Shown here piece by piece: positions 9,078 to 17,235 of a stretch of DNA of 64,000 bases. The translations under genes and the position numbers were made by a program. The DNA is taken from the NCBI GenBank assembly GCA_907163375.1, contig CAJQUW010004613.1, positions 1,054,001-1,118,000 on the forward strand, read 5' to 3'. The notes under the pieces are model-generated. The model had not been told where the DNA came from, searched no databases, and was given only the letters and a program-made list of their open reading frames with translations. Within the stretch, counting starts at the first letter, position 1; every line of letters begins with the position of its first letter. The DNA is from Prostheceraeus crozeri. Taxonomy: Eukaryota > Platyhelminthes > Polycladida > Euryleptidae.

Positions 9078-10354
9078 TAACGATTATACTGAAGAATCAC
9101 GTCACGATACTTTGTAATTTCAATATTTGAATCGAAGAGTGCATAAATTAATACATTGATCGTCTCAGGTAGTGTTCTTTTGAACGTCAAATCCAAACGA
9201 ATATTATGAGGCACGTTCGCTTGACGATAGGGTGCACTAATATCGCTGTCAGCAGTCAAATCAAATGCATAAATAGTATATCCACTCTTAAACTGTTTCA
9301 TAGTCAGTCCGTTGGTGTCATCCGTATTGTAAAAGCCAAAAACATCCATAAAATCAACATAACTGCGCATAAATTGATCCGAAGCAAAATCTGGTTTGTA
9401 GGGTGGACCAGGATGACTCACACCATTTACACGTAAAGCAATTTCACTTAACTGATTGTGTTTAAAATTGAAAGGATTCTTCTTTATATTACCATTAAAT
9501 GCATCATTTTCAACCATTGCCACCATGAGGAGCTTCGGTGCTTCCGATGGAAAGAGGCCATCTTTCATGAAACTCTTTTGATCTTTCGGAATTGTAAAGG
9601 TGAGAAGCTTTGTATGCTGAATGGGGTAAATGGCATTTTGGCGGTTAAGGCCTTCAGCATGCCCTCTAATGACATTTGGATTCGGTACTACTCGACGAAT
9701 GTAAAGTGCAATATCTTCCACATGAATTCTAAAATTGTCAACTTTAGCAAATGCATTCAGCGCAAATTCAGGCTTATTCAATGTCAGCTTGAGTCGCATG
9801 CTGGTATTACAGAGTAAAAACTTTGACTGTCTAAAGAAGTCTAAATTCAGCGGACCATATAGCTGACATACTCTACTATCTTTAATCATAGCAGATCGCT
9901 TTACAAAGCCACTGTTTGTTTCAACATCAAATTTTCCTGCTTCATCTCTGTACCATCCCATGGCTTCCATATGACTTTTTTGTGCTGGTGGATGAAACTG
10001 TGATACATGATTGAAATATGATTTATAGGGATAATCGCTTTGACCACCTTCCACTTGCTGCTCTCAAATCGTTAGAGAAACATCACGAAGTAATGTAGTC
10101 AATGGTAAATTGTTCAGTCCAACTTTATGTGCATCGTCAATAGCAGTTCCATCTGCTTGCTGAATTCTAAACCTCAAATCAAGCATCGCATAACTCAAAT
10201 CTATGTAGTCATCACTACCACCAGGAATAACAAATTCAATGGGGCCAGCATTCTCAGCTGTTCGAGGATGATAATCTACAATACTTGAACTAAGAATATC
10301 TGTCTGTATGGCTTGTTGATCGAACAAACAAAAACCGGAAGTTTTACACTCCAT
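9077..10354 (-). pseudogene. MCP: Major capsid protein (double jelly-roll, F54H12.2-like), broken
   Basis: Encodes the hexon-type major capsid protein. It aligns along its length with the whole 427-residue copy in Polinton B: the start with DQQAIQTDILSSSIVDYHPR, the middle with LYGPLNLDFFRQSKFLL and NPNVIRGHAEGLNRQNAIYP, and the end with NVLIYALFDSNIEITKYRDV. This is the family known from C. elegans F54H12.2, later recognised as the Polinton double jelly-roll capsid protein. About one break is present, so I call it a fossil. It lies 3 bases downstream of the core protein gene and is joined tightly to the protease gene. Confidence 0.9.
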
Positions 10355-10356
10355 GA

Positions 10357-10812
10357 TTAGAAGTTATAGCAGCGTCGTCGTTTAGCGCCTGATGAATGAT
10401 TAGAGCCTCTGCGACGTTTGCGTGAATGCCTTTTGACTGAAGATCGCACCTTACCAGCTCCGCGATGTTTCCTCCTTCCTTTATTCATTCGTTTAGGTGA
10501 TTTCTTTCCTTGAGTAACACCAGCAATGGTCTGCTTCAATGTTTTTAAACCGCGTTCCTTCCCACGATTCAACAAACTGCTCTTAAAACTTCTACCTCTG
10601 GAAAGATCACTAGCAACATCACCAGCAAAGCCAACGGCATTACTTAAAACATTTCGTTTTAAAGATCTTCCGACATTGGATATGAGAGGTACTACAACAG
10701 ATTTCAGTGCACCAAGTATGCTACCTCCACGTTGGCGGCGAGCGCCGATGTAAATTTGTCCTCCACCACTTACATAGGAGGGTCGTGAATAAAATGAGGC
10801 AGTTGGATTCAT
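10357..10812 (-). CDS. Basic virion core protein with protease-type Gly-Gly site
   Basis: 151 residues. It starts SFYSRPSYVSGGGQIYIGAR, followed by RRQRGGSILGALKSVVVP, an amphipathic segment after a Gly-Gly. The C-terminal third is almost wholly Arg, Lys and Ser (KRHSRKRRRG...GAKRRRC). Small Arg/Lys-rich proteins with such sites act in adenoviruses as DNA-condensing core or membrane-lytic proteins (pVII, pX, pVI), and adintoviruses carry counterparts. A role in packing the element's DNA, with adenain-type processing, is inferred from composition and neighbours. The Polinton B homologue (30425-30907) keeps the same layout, including SRPSYxSG and RRQxGG. Confidence 0.78.
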   Translation of the reverse strand: MNPTASFYSRPSYVSGGGQIYIGARRQRGGSILGALKSVVVPLISNVGRSLKRNVLSNAVGFAGDVASDLSRGRSFKSSLLNRGKERGLKTLKQTIAGVTQGKKSPKRMNKGRRKHRGAGKVRSSVKRHSRKRRRGSNHSSGAKRRRCYNF

Positions 10813-10843
10813 AGCTCAAACCCTAAACATTGTTAGTTACAAC

Positions 10844-10850
10844 TTTGCAT
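10844..10850 (-). promoter_or_regulatory. ATGCAAA word upstream of the core protein
   Basis: Reads ATGCAAA on the - strand 32 bases before the core protein start, in the 41-base gap after the integrase region. Confidence 0.4.
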
Positions 10851-10853
10851 GAA

Positions 10854-12073
10854 TCACTGTCGATCACTTAGATGAAAGATGTCGGCACGACGCATCCAAG
10901 AGTTCATACTTGAAGGATAACCAGTCAATTTAACAAGACACCATTCTTCACCTTGCCGTTTTTTACATCGAATGATTTTCTCTACCAAATATGTTTCACT
11001 TTCAGTGACTACCTCAATCTCATCGCGGTAAAAGCTACCCTCAATTTCTTCATTATCGTAATCTTTCAACTTGTAGGTGGTCGGAGAGTCTTTTTGATTA
11101 ATCCTTGATACTGTAAATACCTCCTCTGTCCAATTCGGAAGGTACCCTTTAGCAAAAACACTTTTCACTTTTGAGATACGAACTTTATCGCCAATTTTCA
11201 CATCACTTTTCACATGAGTGCGTTTACGTTGGAATGATTCGCGCACTTTATCTACATGTCAGCATTTACATCTACTGGTCTGAGTCCAATAGAACGATGG
11301 ATAGAGTGATTGTAGGCATGGAGTGTATCTTGTAGAACCTTTGTCCAATTTTGTGTCAAGTTGGCAGTAAAATGTCGCCACAAGCGATTTTTTAATGTGC
11401 GATTAAAACGTTCAACGAGTGCAGCTTTATAAGCGCTCTTTACACTAAACAACTCAATGTCATGCCTCTCAAATAATCTTGTCACATGCTGATTTTCAAA
11501 CTCTTTTCCTTGATCACTCTGAATTCTTTTTGGAATGCGACCTTCTCGAAAAATTGTTTGGAATGCTTTTGCTACTCCTTTCCCTTCTTTAGTTTTTAAA
11601 GGTTGAGCCCACGCATAACGCGAGAAAATATCAATGACGGTTAAAATAAAATTATTGCCCGAGTTATGTTTTGAAATGGAGGCAACATCGCACAAATCTG
11701 CTTGCCACTGTTCATCGATGTCATGAACAATATAATGGCGGGTGCGGTACTTCTTTTTCGCTTGTTTGTGGAGTGTATAGGTAGCCTGACCCTTTAACCA
11801 TCGTTTCACTTGTGATTGTGGAAGACCACTCGCTTTTGATAATTTCTTGATAGATGCAAATCCTGCCGGATGTTTTACATCATAATAGATTGACTTCAAA
11901 CGTTCAGTCGATGACGGCTGACTCTTTTTCCTCCTTCTCATCTTTTTGTTTTCTTGCCTTTCTACATTTACAACAACTGCAGCATTTAGCTTTAGCGGTT
12001 TTGCGATCGTGTTCACATTGCTTAGGGGTTTCATTATGAGAGCTGGCGCAGCAAGTGCAAGTGACAACAACAT
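10854..12073 (-). pseudogene. INT: RVE-family integrase with C-terminal chromodomain, broken
   Basis: The retrovirus-like integrase that inserts Polintons. Visible parts, in order: an N-terminal helical segment (LKSIYYDVKHPAGF...LPQSQVKRWL); the catalytic core with its three acidic residues at QWQADLCD, RIQSDQGKEFE and LVERFNRTLK; an SH3-like segment (KIGDKVRISKVKSVFAKGYL); and a chromodomain (YLVEKIIRCKK...WCLVKLTGYPSSMNSWMRR). Chromodomains on integrases are thought to steer insertion to particular chromatin. About one break is present, so this is a fossil copy. A small Cys-rich frame overlaps its 5' end. Confidence 0.9.
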
Positions 12074-12119
12074 TCACCTCTGGCGGCTCATTACATGGCA
12101 AGCAACACATCTGCTTCAT
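11904..12119 (-). CDS. Small Cys-rich reading frame overlapping the integrase 5' end
   Basis: About 71 residues with repeated Cys pairs (MCCLPC, CTCCASS, KCCSCCKCRKARKQK), ATG-started immediately after the conserved unknown gene. It overlaps the first part of the integrase in a different frame. Polinton B has a frame of the same kind at the same place (27553-27879) with the same frame relation, which argues against chance. It may be a separate small zinc-binding protein. I do not recognise a family. Confidence 0.4.
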   Translation of the reverse strand: MKQMCCLPCNEPPEVNVVVTCTCCASSHNETPKQCEHDRKTAKAKCCSCCKCRKARKQKDEKEEKESAVID

Positions 12120-12120
12120 A

Positions 12121-12813
12121 TTAATAGTCTGAGAACATGTATTTCCTGGGAGGAGCTGTTTTACGTTTTCCTTTTACCAGTTTTAGTGGCGATGTAGATC
12201 TACGTCGAGTTCTTCCTCTTGTTTGCTTAGTGAGTGTGGGAGGGGATGTAGCAGGTGACGTCTTAAACCAATTTGTTGGCATTTTCATCGCCTGAAGCAT
12301 TGGAGTAGTAGCCACTGTTGAATCAAGTTCTTTCAATGTCTCATTATTTAAAGCAAATTTTGGCACATTATGCTTTTTCAATAGTTTAAGAAAGTATGAC
12401 CAACCAGGTGGAACATAGCCCTGACGGCGCTTTCTACGTGTCGCATACTGAATCAAGTCTTCATAACGTGAAGCATCAATCACTTTATTTTCATCTGTAA
12501 TGATTTCTCCTCTATCATTTACATTGAGATGGGGTTCAATACTGTTGAAAAGAGATATGGCATGTGCGCGAGATGCTAAAGGTGTAGCAGTCGATACAGA
12601 GTCACGCATCTTATTCTTCAAGTTTTTCAATTGCTCAACAGTTTCCGATTGTAATAATACAGCACGATGTGGATCTTTGATGTGAATATTTTGCTGATAA
12701 TCTATTTCTTTCCTATACATTTGATTTGCAAGAGGTTGCTTTACTTGCTGCATGGCAGTCAATTGTACATATTCATCCTGAGGAATAACAATCATGCGAG
12801 AATAAGAACTCAT
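12121..12813 (-). CDS. Conserved Polinton protein of unknown function (between ATPase and integrase)
   Basis: About 230 residues, with the homologue at 26868-27518 in Polinton B. Shared marks are IVIPQDEYVQLTAMQ near the start; a coiled-coil-prone middle (QSETVEQLKNLKNKMRDS); a LNVNDRGEIITDE segment; and PPGWSYFLKLLKKHNVPKFA near residue 150. The tail is basic and low-complexity. Proteins with the VxxxEY start and GWxxFxxxLxxxNVP end accompany Polintons in many animals, but I know of no firm function. Its ATG overlaps the ATPase stop (ATGA), so translation may be coupled. A virion role is plausible from its place among structural genes. Confidence 0.7.
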   Translation of the reverse strand: MSSYSRMIVIPQDEYVQLTAMQQVKQPLANQMYRKEIDYQQNIHIKDPHRAVLLQSETVEQLKNLKNKMRDSVSTATPLASRAHAISLFNSIEPHLNVNDRGEIITDENKVIDASRYEDLIQYATRRKRRQGYVPPGWSYFLKLLKKHNVPKFALNNETLKELDSTVATTPMLQAMKMPTNWFKTSPATSPPTLTKQTRGRTRRRSTSPLKLVKGKRKTAPPRKYMFSDY

Positions 12814-13427
12814 AGTTTGTAGATAATCATGGGAGTTTTCAAAATATCACTTCGAAATCTAAATTCTTCCGGACACTCTTGCGTAAAGTCAATGAATAAG
12901 TAACCGTATGGTTTTTCAGTAGCTGCTTGAAAAATTTCAATTAAGGCTTTTGATCCTCTGGGTGCAACTTGTCGCGCTAAAATTTCAAATTGACTTTTAT
13001 CTCGCGGATTCTTGAAAATAGCATAATAGTGTGTATTCAGGTTTCGTGTACGAGCTTCTTTTCCATCAGGAAACAAATTTTGTGTAATATAGATGATAAA
13101 ACACCTTTTATGGTGTGCTGCGCCAGTGAACATATCTGTAACATCTTTTGAATTCTTACTTTCTTTTAATAAATCATCCAATACAACAACATCATTAGAC
13201 TGAAGTTTATCCACTGGAATAATTCCTTCATGTCGAATAAAGTTGCGACTTTGCAATTCCTGAAACAGCGACGGTTGATAAATACCATAACACCAAATCA
13301 CTTGATTGATAGGTTCCTTAAACAACTCCCTTCTTTTATCCAATAAATTCAGCGTGAAAACAGTTTTACCTGCATGAGATGGACCTGATACAGTCAGAAC
13401 TTTATCACATTGAAGTCTGAAATCCAT
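12810..13427 (-). CDS. ATP: FtsK/HerA-type genome-packaging ATPase
   Basis: 205 residues from ATG at 13427 (MDFRLQCDKVLTVSGPSHAG). Walker A is GPSHAGKT, Walker B is VVVLDDLL, and a conserved IIYITQNLF follows with the usual Gln after the strand. Adenovirus IVa2-independent packaging ATPases of this type pump DNA into capsids of PRD1-lineage viruses, and Polintons carry the same family. No ATG occurs in frame between the preceding stop and 13427. An ATGCAAAT word lies 22 bases upstream. The gene is whole and close to the Polinton B copy at 26193. Confidence 0.92.
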   Translation of the reverse strand: MDFRLQCDKVLTVSGPSHAGKTVFTLNLLDKRRELFKEPINQVIWCYGIYQPSLFQELQSRNFIRHEGIIPVDKLQSNDVVVLDDLLKESKNSKDVTDMFTGAAHHKRCFIIYITQNLFPDGKEARTRNLNTHYYAIFKNPRDKSQFEILARQVAPRGSKALIEIFQAATEKPYGYLFIDFTQECPEEFRFRSDILKTPMIIYKL

Positions 13428-13448
13428 TTTATTACTTTGAGACTCAAC

Positions 13449-13456
13449 ATTTGCAT
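13449..13456 (-). promoter_or_regulatory. ATGCAAAT word upstream of the ATPase
   Basis: An exact octamer on the - strand 22 bases ahead of the ATPase ATG, in the gap after the preceding small gene. Confidence 0.42.
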
Positions 13457-13458
13457 AA

Positions 13459-13815
13459 TTAACGCTTAGAGCCAAAGATATTTCCCAATAGGTTGCCCAC
13501 GGCAGGAGCTATCATTGGAAGTATTGCTGAAAGGAAACCGCCCTTTTGTGTTAGAGTTTTCCTCTTTCTTTGAAGGGCGACTTTAGGATTGGAGATGAAA
13601 CGCAATTTCGTAGCATATCGCTTAAGTAACTTTCGTTGTTTTGGCGCTAATTTCTTCGTCCTCAACTTCCTCACATGAGAAATAATTTCACAAATGAATT
13701 TATCGTTAGCATGTCGTATAGCATTGTATCGCTGATTTGCTTTCATTCGTCGGAGAGCTTGAATGGCTGAAGAAAACTTTTGACTTTTACGTTTCGTCAT
13801 TTTACGTTTCGCCAT
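13459..13815 (-). CDS. Small basic protein with C-terminal amphipathic/hydrophobic segment
   Basis: 118 residues: a Lys/Arg-rich body (KRKMTKRKSQKF...RKLRTKKLAPKQRKLLKR), then QKGGFLSAILPMIAPAVGNL and a basic end. The Gly-Gly before a hydrophobic helix matches the pattern cut by adenain-type proteases, and the released helix resembles membrane-lytic peptides such as adenovirus pVI. Small proteins of this design recur in animal Polintons next to the ATPase. No counterpart is seen in Polinton B near its ATPase. The role (virion membrane penetration or core) is inferred. Confidence 0.65.
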   Translation of the reverse strand: MAKRKMTKRKSQKFSSAIQALRRMKANQRYNAIRHANDKFICEIISHVRKLRTKKLAPKQRKLLKRYATKLRFISNPKVALQRKRKTLTQKGGFLSAILPMIAPAVGNLLGNIFGSKR

Positions 13816-13853
13816 TTTCCGTGTTAGTCTTTGCTAAAACCTATCTTTACCAC

Positions 13854-13861
13854 ATTTGCAT
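13854..13861 (-). promoter_or_regulatory. ATGCAAAT word upstream of the small amphipathic protein
   Basis: An exact octamer on the - strand 39 bases ahead of the ATG at 13815, in a 51-base gap. Confidence 0.42.
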
Positions 13862-13866
13862 AGGTA

Positions 13867-14190
13867 CTAACTATTGCGACATAAGTGACACTCGAAATGA
13901 GCAATGTCACAGTGGTTACATTGGCAAAGTTGAATGCAATTACGTATGAAACAGCGTTGACAAAAAGCATGCTTACATCTCTTGAAGATGCGCTTTTCAT
14001 TTCCATCCTTTCGCTTACATACATCGCAACACATAGTTTCACCGTTACTGATGTCTATAGCAAGTCTTTTTGAAGATATGAATTTGCTAGCCTTTTCTAA
14101 ATAACAGACGCATGTACAGAAGGAATATACTTCGAGAGTGAGCAGACATAGCTCGAAAACCAGTTGTGCTACAATCAAGTACCACTGCAT
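13867..14190 (-). CDS. Membrane-anchored RING-like zinc protein
   Basis: 107 residues from ATG at 14190. An N-terminal hydrophobic stretch (WYLIVAQLVFELCLLTL...) could be a signal anchor. It is followed by a Cys/His-rich domain with CCDVC, CKHAFCQRC, CQCNHC and CHLC, giving the C-x2-C, C-x-H-x2-C-x2-C and C-x2-C pairs of a RING-type E3 ligase with irregular spacing. A role in ubiquitin-mediated evasion of host defence is possible but inferred. It starts two bases after the stop of the PolB-N-like gene. Confidence 0.6.
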   Translation of the reverse strand: MQWYLIVAQLVFELCLLTLEVYSFCTCVCYLEKASKFISSKRLAIDISNGETMCCDVCKRKDGNEKRIFKRCKHAFCQRCFIRNCIQLCQCNHCDIAHFECHLCRNS

Positions 14191-14192
14191 TT

Positions 14193-14603
14193 TCAATTTT
14201 TCTTTATGGAAAGTTGAATGTGAATATCTGAAATCGCTTCAATCACTAGACTGCTACCATGATGGTTAAATGCGTTAAGACGTTCAGCAATTTTTATCAT
14301 ATGTCTTTTAAAAAATTCTTCGGGGTGATCTACCACTTCCATTGAATAAGAAGCAAAATGGAAAGAGCGACTTTCCACCTCTTCCTTTCCAAAATGACTA
14401 AACTTAATTTTCGCAACTAATCGCGCCATGACAATGCTATCAGAGAATGTATTCATTAACTCTAGAAATAGAGTGCTAGCATCATCGACCACTGCTTCGA
14501 TGTCGGTCTCATCTTTATGAAAATTTATCACATAATCTTGAACAGCTCCTTTTAAACTTTGCCTATGAAAACGTAATGTTCCGCAGTCGTTTGAGAAAGA
14601 CAT
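14193..14603 (-). CDS. Free-standing homologue of the PolB N-terminal domain
   Basis: 136 residues. From residue 55 on, MARLVAKIKFSHFGKEEVES, then FHFASYSMEVVDHPEEFFKR, NAFNHHGSSLVIEAISDIHI match a segment near residue 160-240 of PolB in this element (MKALIYLKIKYVK..., LEFHIPSSPATEVVD, DIDKFN-type helix, VFDGIETAMIKIS) and the corresponding part of Polinton B PolB (GSNWIIDDVQNIEFNV). So a non-catalytic PolB domain exists here as its own protein. It could interact with the polymerase or terminal protein, or act as a decoy; function unknown. Confidence 0.6.
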   Translation of the reverse strand: MSFSNDCGTLRFHRQSLKGAVQDYVINFHKDETDIEAVVDDASTLFLELMNTFSDSIVMARLVAKIKFSHFGKEEVESRSFHFASYSMEVVDHPEEFFKRHMIKIAERLNAFNHHGSSLVIEAISDIHIQLSIKKN

Positions 14604-14690
14604 GATCGCCCTTTAACTAACCCATCCATTGCATGAAAACAACAACTCTTCTCATAGTAACATTTATTGAATAACGGTAACAAGCATGCA

Positions 14691-15221
14691 TTATAAATCA
14701 ATGGTTTGAAAGAGATAAAATAGATACAGCTGATAACTATCATACAGCGAGCAATGATGACCATACAGGACTTTGGCAGTGCTGAGGTAAGGAGGAAAGA
14801 AGCATTGGTTATGAACGTAGCTACTACAACGAACAGACAAAATAGGAACACACAAATCCTTAAAACGTTTCGTGACTTCATGATAATGTTGATTCACTCT
14901 ACTATCCCAAGGCGGGAGCAAAATATCATCAATGATTAGATTGGGAAATACTTTCCTCTCCTTACCAGGATTATTACAAAAGATGCGTATAACATTGAAA
15001 GCAGCTAACCATCGTTTAAAGTCAATAAGAAGAGCACTCTCACAAGAAAAGCCATAGTCTTGCAAATATTTCAGATTAAGTCCATGAATGTGTTTTCTCG
15101 CCCATTGATCAACATTGGGATCGCAGTTGGCATGTTGATGATAGACACTAACAATCTGATATGTCCAATTGTTCATAGCAATAGCACTGAGCTCCTGTAC
15201 AGGTTCACCCTCACAATCCAT
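14691..15221 (-). CDS. DEDD-exonuclease-like protein
   Basis: 176 residues starting MDCEGEPVQELSAIAM, which resembles the D-x-E first motif of DnaQ-like (DEDD) exonucleases and needs no upstream residues. Further conserved-looking blocks are WARKHIHGLNLKYLQDYGFS, FKRWLAAFNVIRIFCNN (possible second motif), DDILLPPWDSRVN and a closing CSSYVHNQ. Proteins with the same blocks occur in cnidarian genomes, as I recall them. Inferred role: nuclease acting on element replication or on host RNA/DNA. It is accessory, with no counterpart in Polinton B. An AATAAA on the - strand lies just downstream (near 14,665). Confidence 0.5.
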   Translation of the reverse strand: MDCEGEPVQELSAIAMNNWTYQIVSVYHQHANCDPNVDQWARKHIHGLNLKYLQDYGFSCESALLIDFKRWLAAFNVIRIFCNNPGKERKVFPNLIIDDILLPPWDSRVNQHYHEVTKRFKDLCVPILSVRCSSYVHNQCFFPPYLSTAKVLYGHHCSLYDSYQLYLFYLFQTIDL

Positions 15222-15273
15222 AAAAATGATGATAGAAGCCTAAAACGGAAATTTACACATCTAAGGAAACGTT

Positions 15274-15399
15274 CTATAACATATTACAAAATGAAGAATT
15301 ACATCGATGCTTTTCACGACAAAATACACAAATGATATGATGGCAACGAAGAAGTAAAATGTATCTAATAAGACCACGTCTACGACACTCAAAGCACAT
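15274..15399 (-). CDS. Tiny RING-like zinc protein
   Basis: 41 residues from the only in-frame ATG after the upstream gene (MCFECRRRGLIRYILLLRCH). It has C-x2-C, then C-H-H-x2-C-x2-C (LRCHHIICVFCR) and a last C-x4-C, the first two thirds of a RING finger. Too short for a full cross-brace domain, so it may be a degenerate or spliced product. It is the third RING-type candidate in the right arm of this element. Confidence 0.35.
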   Translation of the reverse strand: MCFECRRRGLIRYILLLRCHHIICVFCREKHRCNSSFCNML

Positions 15400-15433
15400 A
15401 AGCGAATTGTCATAGGGTAGAGTTAGGAAAGGA

Positions 15434-16209
15434 CTAGTAATTCTCCTTCTTTGATTTGCGTTTTGATGTAGCATTCTTCTCCGACTTGCGCTTCGTACCA
15501 CTGCTGTTAAGGATTTGATCAATTATGTCGTCCACGTTGGGTGGTTTCGGAATATATAGGATGGATTCCATATGCATGGAGAGAGAGGCTATTTTATTAT
15601 CCTTGTGTCGACCATAATATAGCCCATTCACTTTGAAAAGGATATCCCAAGTACCTTCTCCGAGCTCATCACATCTGATGGGTATTGAATGATCTCCATC
15701 CTTCTTATAGTAAGTACACCAATGTGATACCGGTAGGCAAATGTGATTACCATCCCAAATCTTTCTATAGGGAGTATCCTTGTCATCTCTCGCCTTCCAC
15801 TCTTGAGCAAGAGGAGTAGGAATGTCCATATTTAATGTCACGTACTCCTCAATAATATCAAGTTGGTGGCGAATGTACGGACTCACGGGGATCAGTATGT
15901 AGTCCCCATACTGATTGTGCATTATCTTGACATCCGTGGAAGGGAGCATTCCCGTTTGGAGTACTACGCTATGATCATCATAACGCAAGGCTTGTTTAAA
16001 TTTACGCTGTAGCGGTGTAGGATTATGTACCTTGGTTGTTTCTTCCACTGGCCTCAGTTGTAGATGATCTGACCGTAGCGAACCTTGTAACGTTTGACCG
16101 CCATTTTGTCCTACTAGTGCAGCAGATGGAGTAGATGCCTGAAAATGAAAAAAGATTGTATTAAGTTTACGTTCAAGGGAGGAGAGGGAGGGAAGTAGCG
16201 ACTTACCAT
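15434..16209 (-). CDS. Spliced accessory protein with ATG-only leader exon
   Basis: The main exon runs from 16138 down to 15434 (about 234 residues). The ATG at 16207-16209 is followed directly by GTAAGT, and a 68-base intron ends in TTTTCAG at 16139, so the first exon contributes only the initiator codon. The frame continues without a stop. No domain is recognised: the middle is rich in Tyr, His and Trp (HWCTYYKKDGDHSIP) and the tail is basic (KRKSEKN...SKRKSKK), perhaps nuclear. The leader layout is the same as that of PolB at the other end of the element, including first residues M-A-S-T. A TATA box lies about 105 bases upstream of the ATG. Confidence 0.6.
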
Positions 16210-16312
16210 TTTAGTTGGATAATAGAACAGGGAACTAGAGAGAGAGAGAGAAAATGTGCGTCCGTCACTCGTGTGATTCAACGATGGAATGATTCTCACT
16301 GTGGAAGGCTCG

Positions 16313-16321
16313 CTATTTATA
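16313..16321 (-). promoter_or_regulatory. TATA box of the right-end gene
   Basis: TATAAATAG on the - strand, about 105 bases before the ATG at 16209, leaving room for a leader of about 75 bases. A (GA)n run lies between. Confidence 0.6.
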
Positions 16322-16376
16322 AAGAAATGCTTGATTCTCATTGGATGATGATCCTCATTGGACAATAACATCAAGC

Positions 16377-16890
16377 TGATTCGAAATCTGGCCTCCGTTT
16401 ACCCATCCGAGCCTTCGTTTTGGTGCTACAACCCAAAACGTCCCAAATTCTAACTCTGTCGTTTTTCGTCAATGTCCCAAAATCTTAAATGGTGTCTCAC
16501 ATCTAAACGAAGACAGATAGGAACAAGCCGTTTCTTTCACTGAATTTGTCTCACTCTTAGCTTTCAAACGAGCTATCGCACGACAAAATCCGTCCACTGG
16601 AAGCCAAAATCGAAGCAAGCTGTCCAGAGGGGGGGGACGTCAGCAAAATTTTTTCTCTCCGATGGCGTTCAAATTCACCATACGGATGCAGAATTTCACG
16701 CTGAATCCGAATCTGGCCTCCGTTTTCCCATCCGATGCTTCGTTTGGGCGCTACAGACCAAAACGTCCCAAATTCTAACTCTGTTAAAATTTTGAAGAAA
16801 AATTTTTTCTCGCCGATTGCCTTGAAACTCACCCTACCGATGCAGAATTTTACGCTGAATCCGAATCTGGCAGCCATTTCACCATCCACG
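16377..16890. repeat. Degenerate tandem repeat, period about 153 bp
   Basis: One phrase recurs three times: CTGATTCGAAATCTGGCC... at 16377, CTGAATCCGAATCTGGCC... at about 16703, and a partial one at about 16855. Another phrase, ATGCAGAATTTYACGCTG, recurs at about 16686 and 16838. The second half fits a tandem unit of about 153 bases; the first copy is separated by unrelated sequence. No coding potential. It may be the remains of another transposon abutting the Polinton end. Confidence 0.6.
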
Positions 16891-16894
16891 ACAA

Positions 16895-16995
16895 CCTAGA
16901 CGGTCGCCCACGTCAACCTGGACGGTCGCCCACGTCAACCTAGACGGTCGCCCACGTCAACCTGGACGGTCGCCCACGTCAACCAGGCGGTCGGA
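16895..16995. repeat. 22-bp minisatellite with alternating variants
   Basis: Four full copies and one partial copy of a 22-base unit (core GACGGTCGCCCACGTCAACC). Copies alternate between CCTAGA and CCTGGA starts, so the true period is a 44-base pair of units. GC-rich and CpG-rich, unlike the AT-rich surroundings. Confidence 0.85.
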
Positions 16996-17014
16996 CCAAC
17001 TCACCCGAGTCTCA

Positions 17015-17190
17015 CACTCTGTCGTTGCAGAGGGGGGGGAGTCAGCGAACATGTTGTGAACGTGAACCCACCTGGCCGGCACACCACGACAGACCACAAC
17101 CTCTGTCGTTCCAGAGGGGGGGGGACTCAGACCCGAAGCACCACGGCGGCCGACCACGACACTCTACCGTTCCAGAGGGGGGGGCGCCGG
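17015..17190. repeat. G-run repeats (CTCTGTCGTTCCAGAGGGG type)
   Basis: Three imperfect copies at about 17017, 17101 and 17162, each ending in a run of eight or nine G, with a related run at about 16622. The runs resemble the G-tracts seen inside many hAT ends and might mark a lost hAT 5' end. Confidence 0.5.
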
Positions 17191-17235
17191 TCGAGTGTTT
17201 GTCACTTGCTTACTACTACTGCTCACTTTCTGCAG

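Larger units (their letters stand above)
1..16376. mobile_element. Polinton (Maverick) A, left end outside the window
   Basis: A virus-like Polinton. From left to right it holds PolB (+), two vertex/spike-like paralogues (-), two PC4-like genes and a TBP-like gene (+), then protease, capsid, core, integrase, a conserved unknown, ATPase, a small amphipathic protein and five accessory genes (all -). The left TIR lies before base 1. The right limit is uncertain: the last recognisable part is the TATA box near 16.32 kb, and unrelated GC-rich repeats begin at about 16.38 kb, so no target duplication can be read. Most genes are open along their whole length and I count about two or three breaks in all, in the capsid and integrase regions. 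It is a different lineage from Polinton B 8 kb away and lies in the opposite orientation. Confidence 0.93.

Noticed and set aside
14552-14881. A 109-residue hydrophobic frame on the - strand near the exonuclease-like gene
   Set aside because: It overlaps two better-supported genes on the same strand in another frame, and its hydrophobicity is what an off-frame reading of AT-rich DNA gives.
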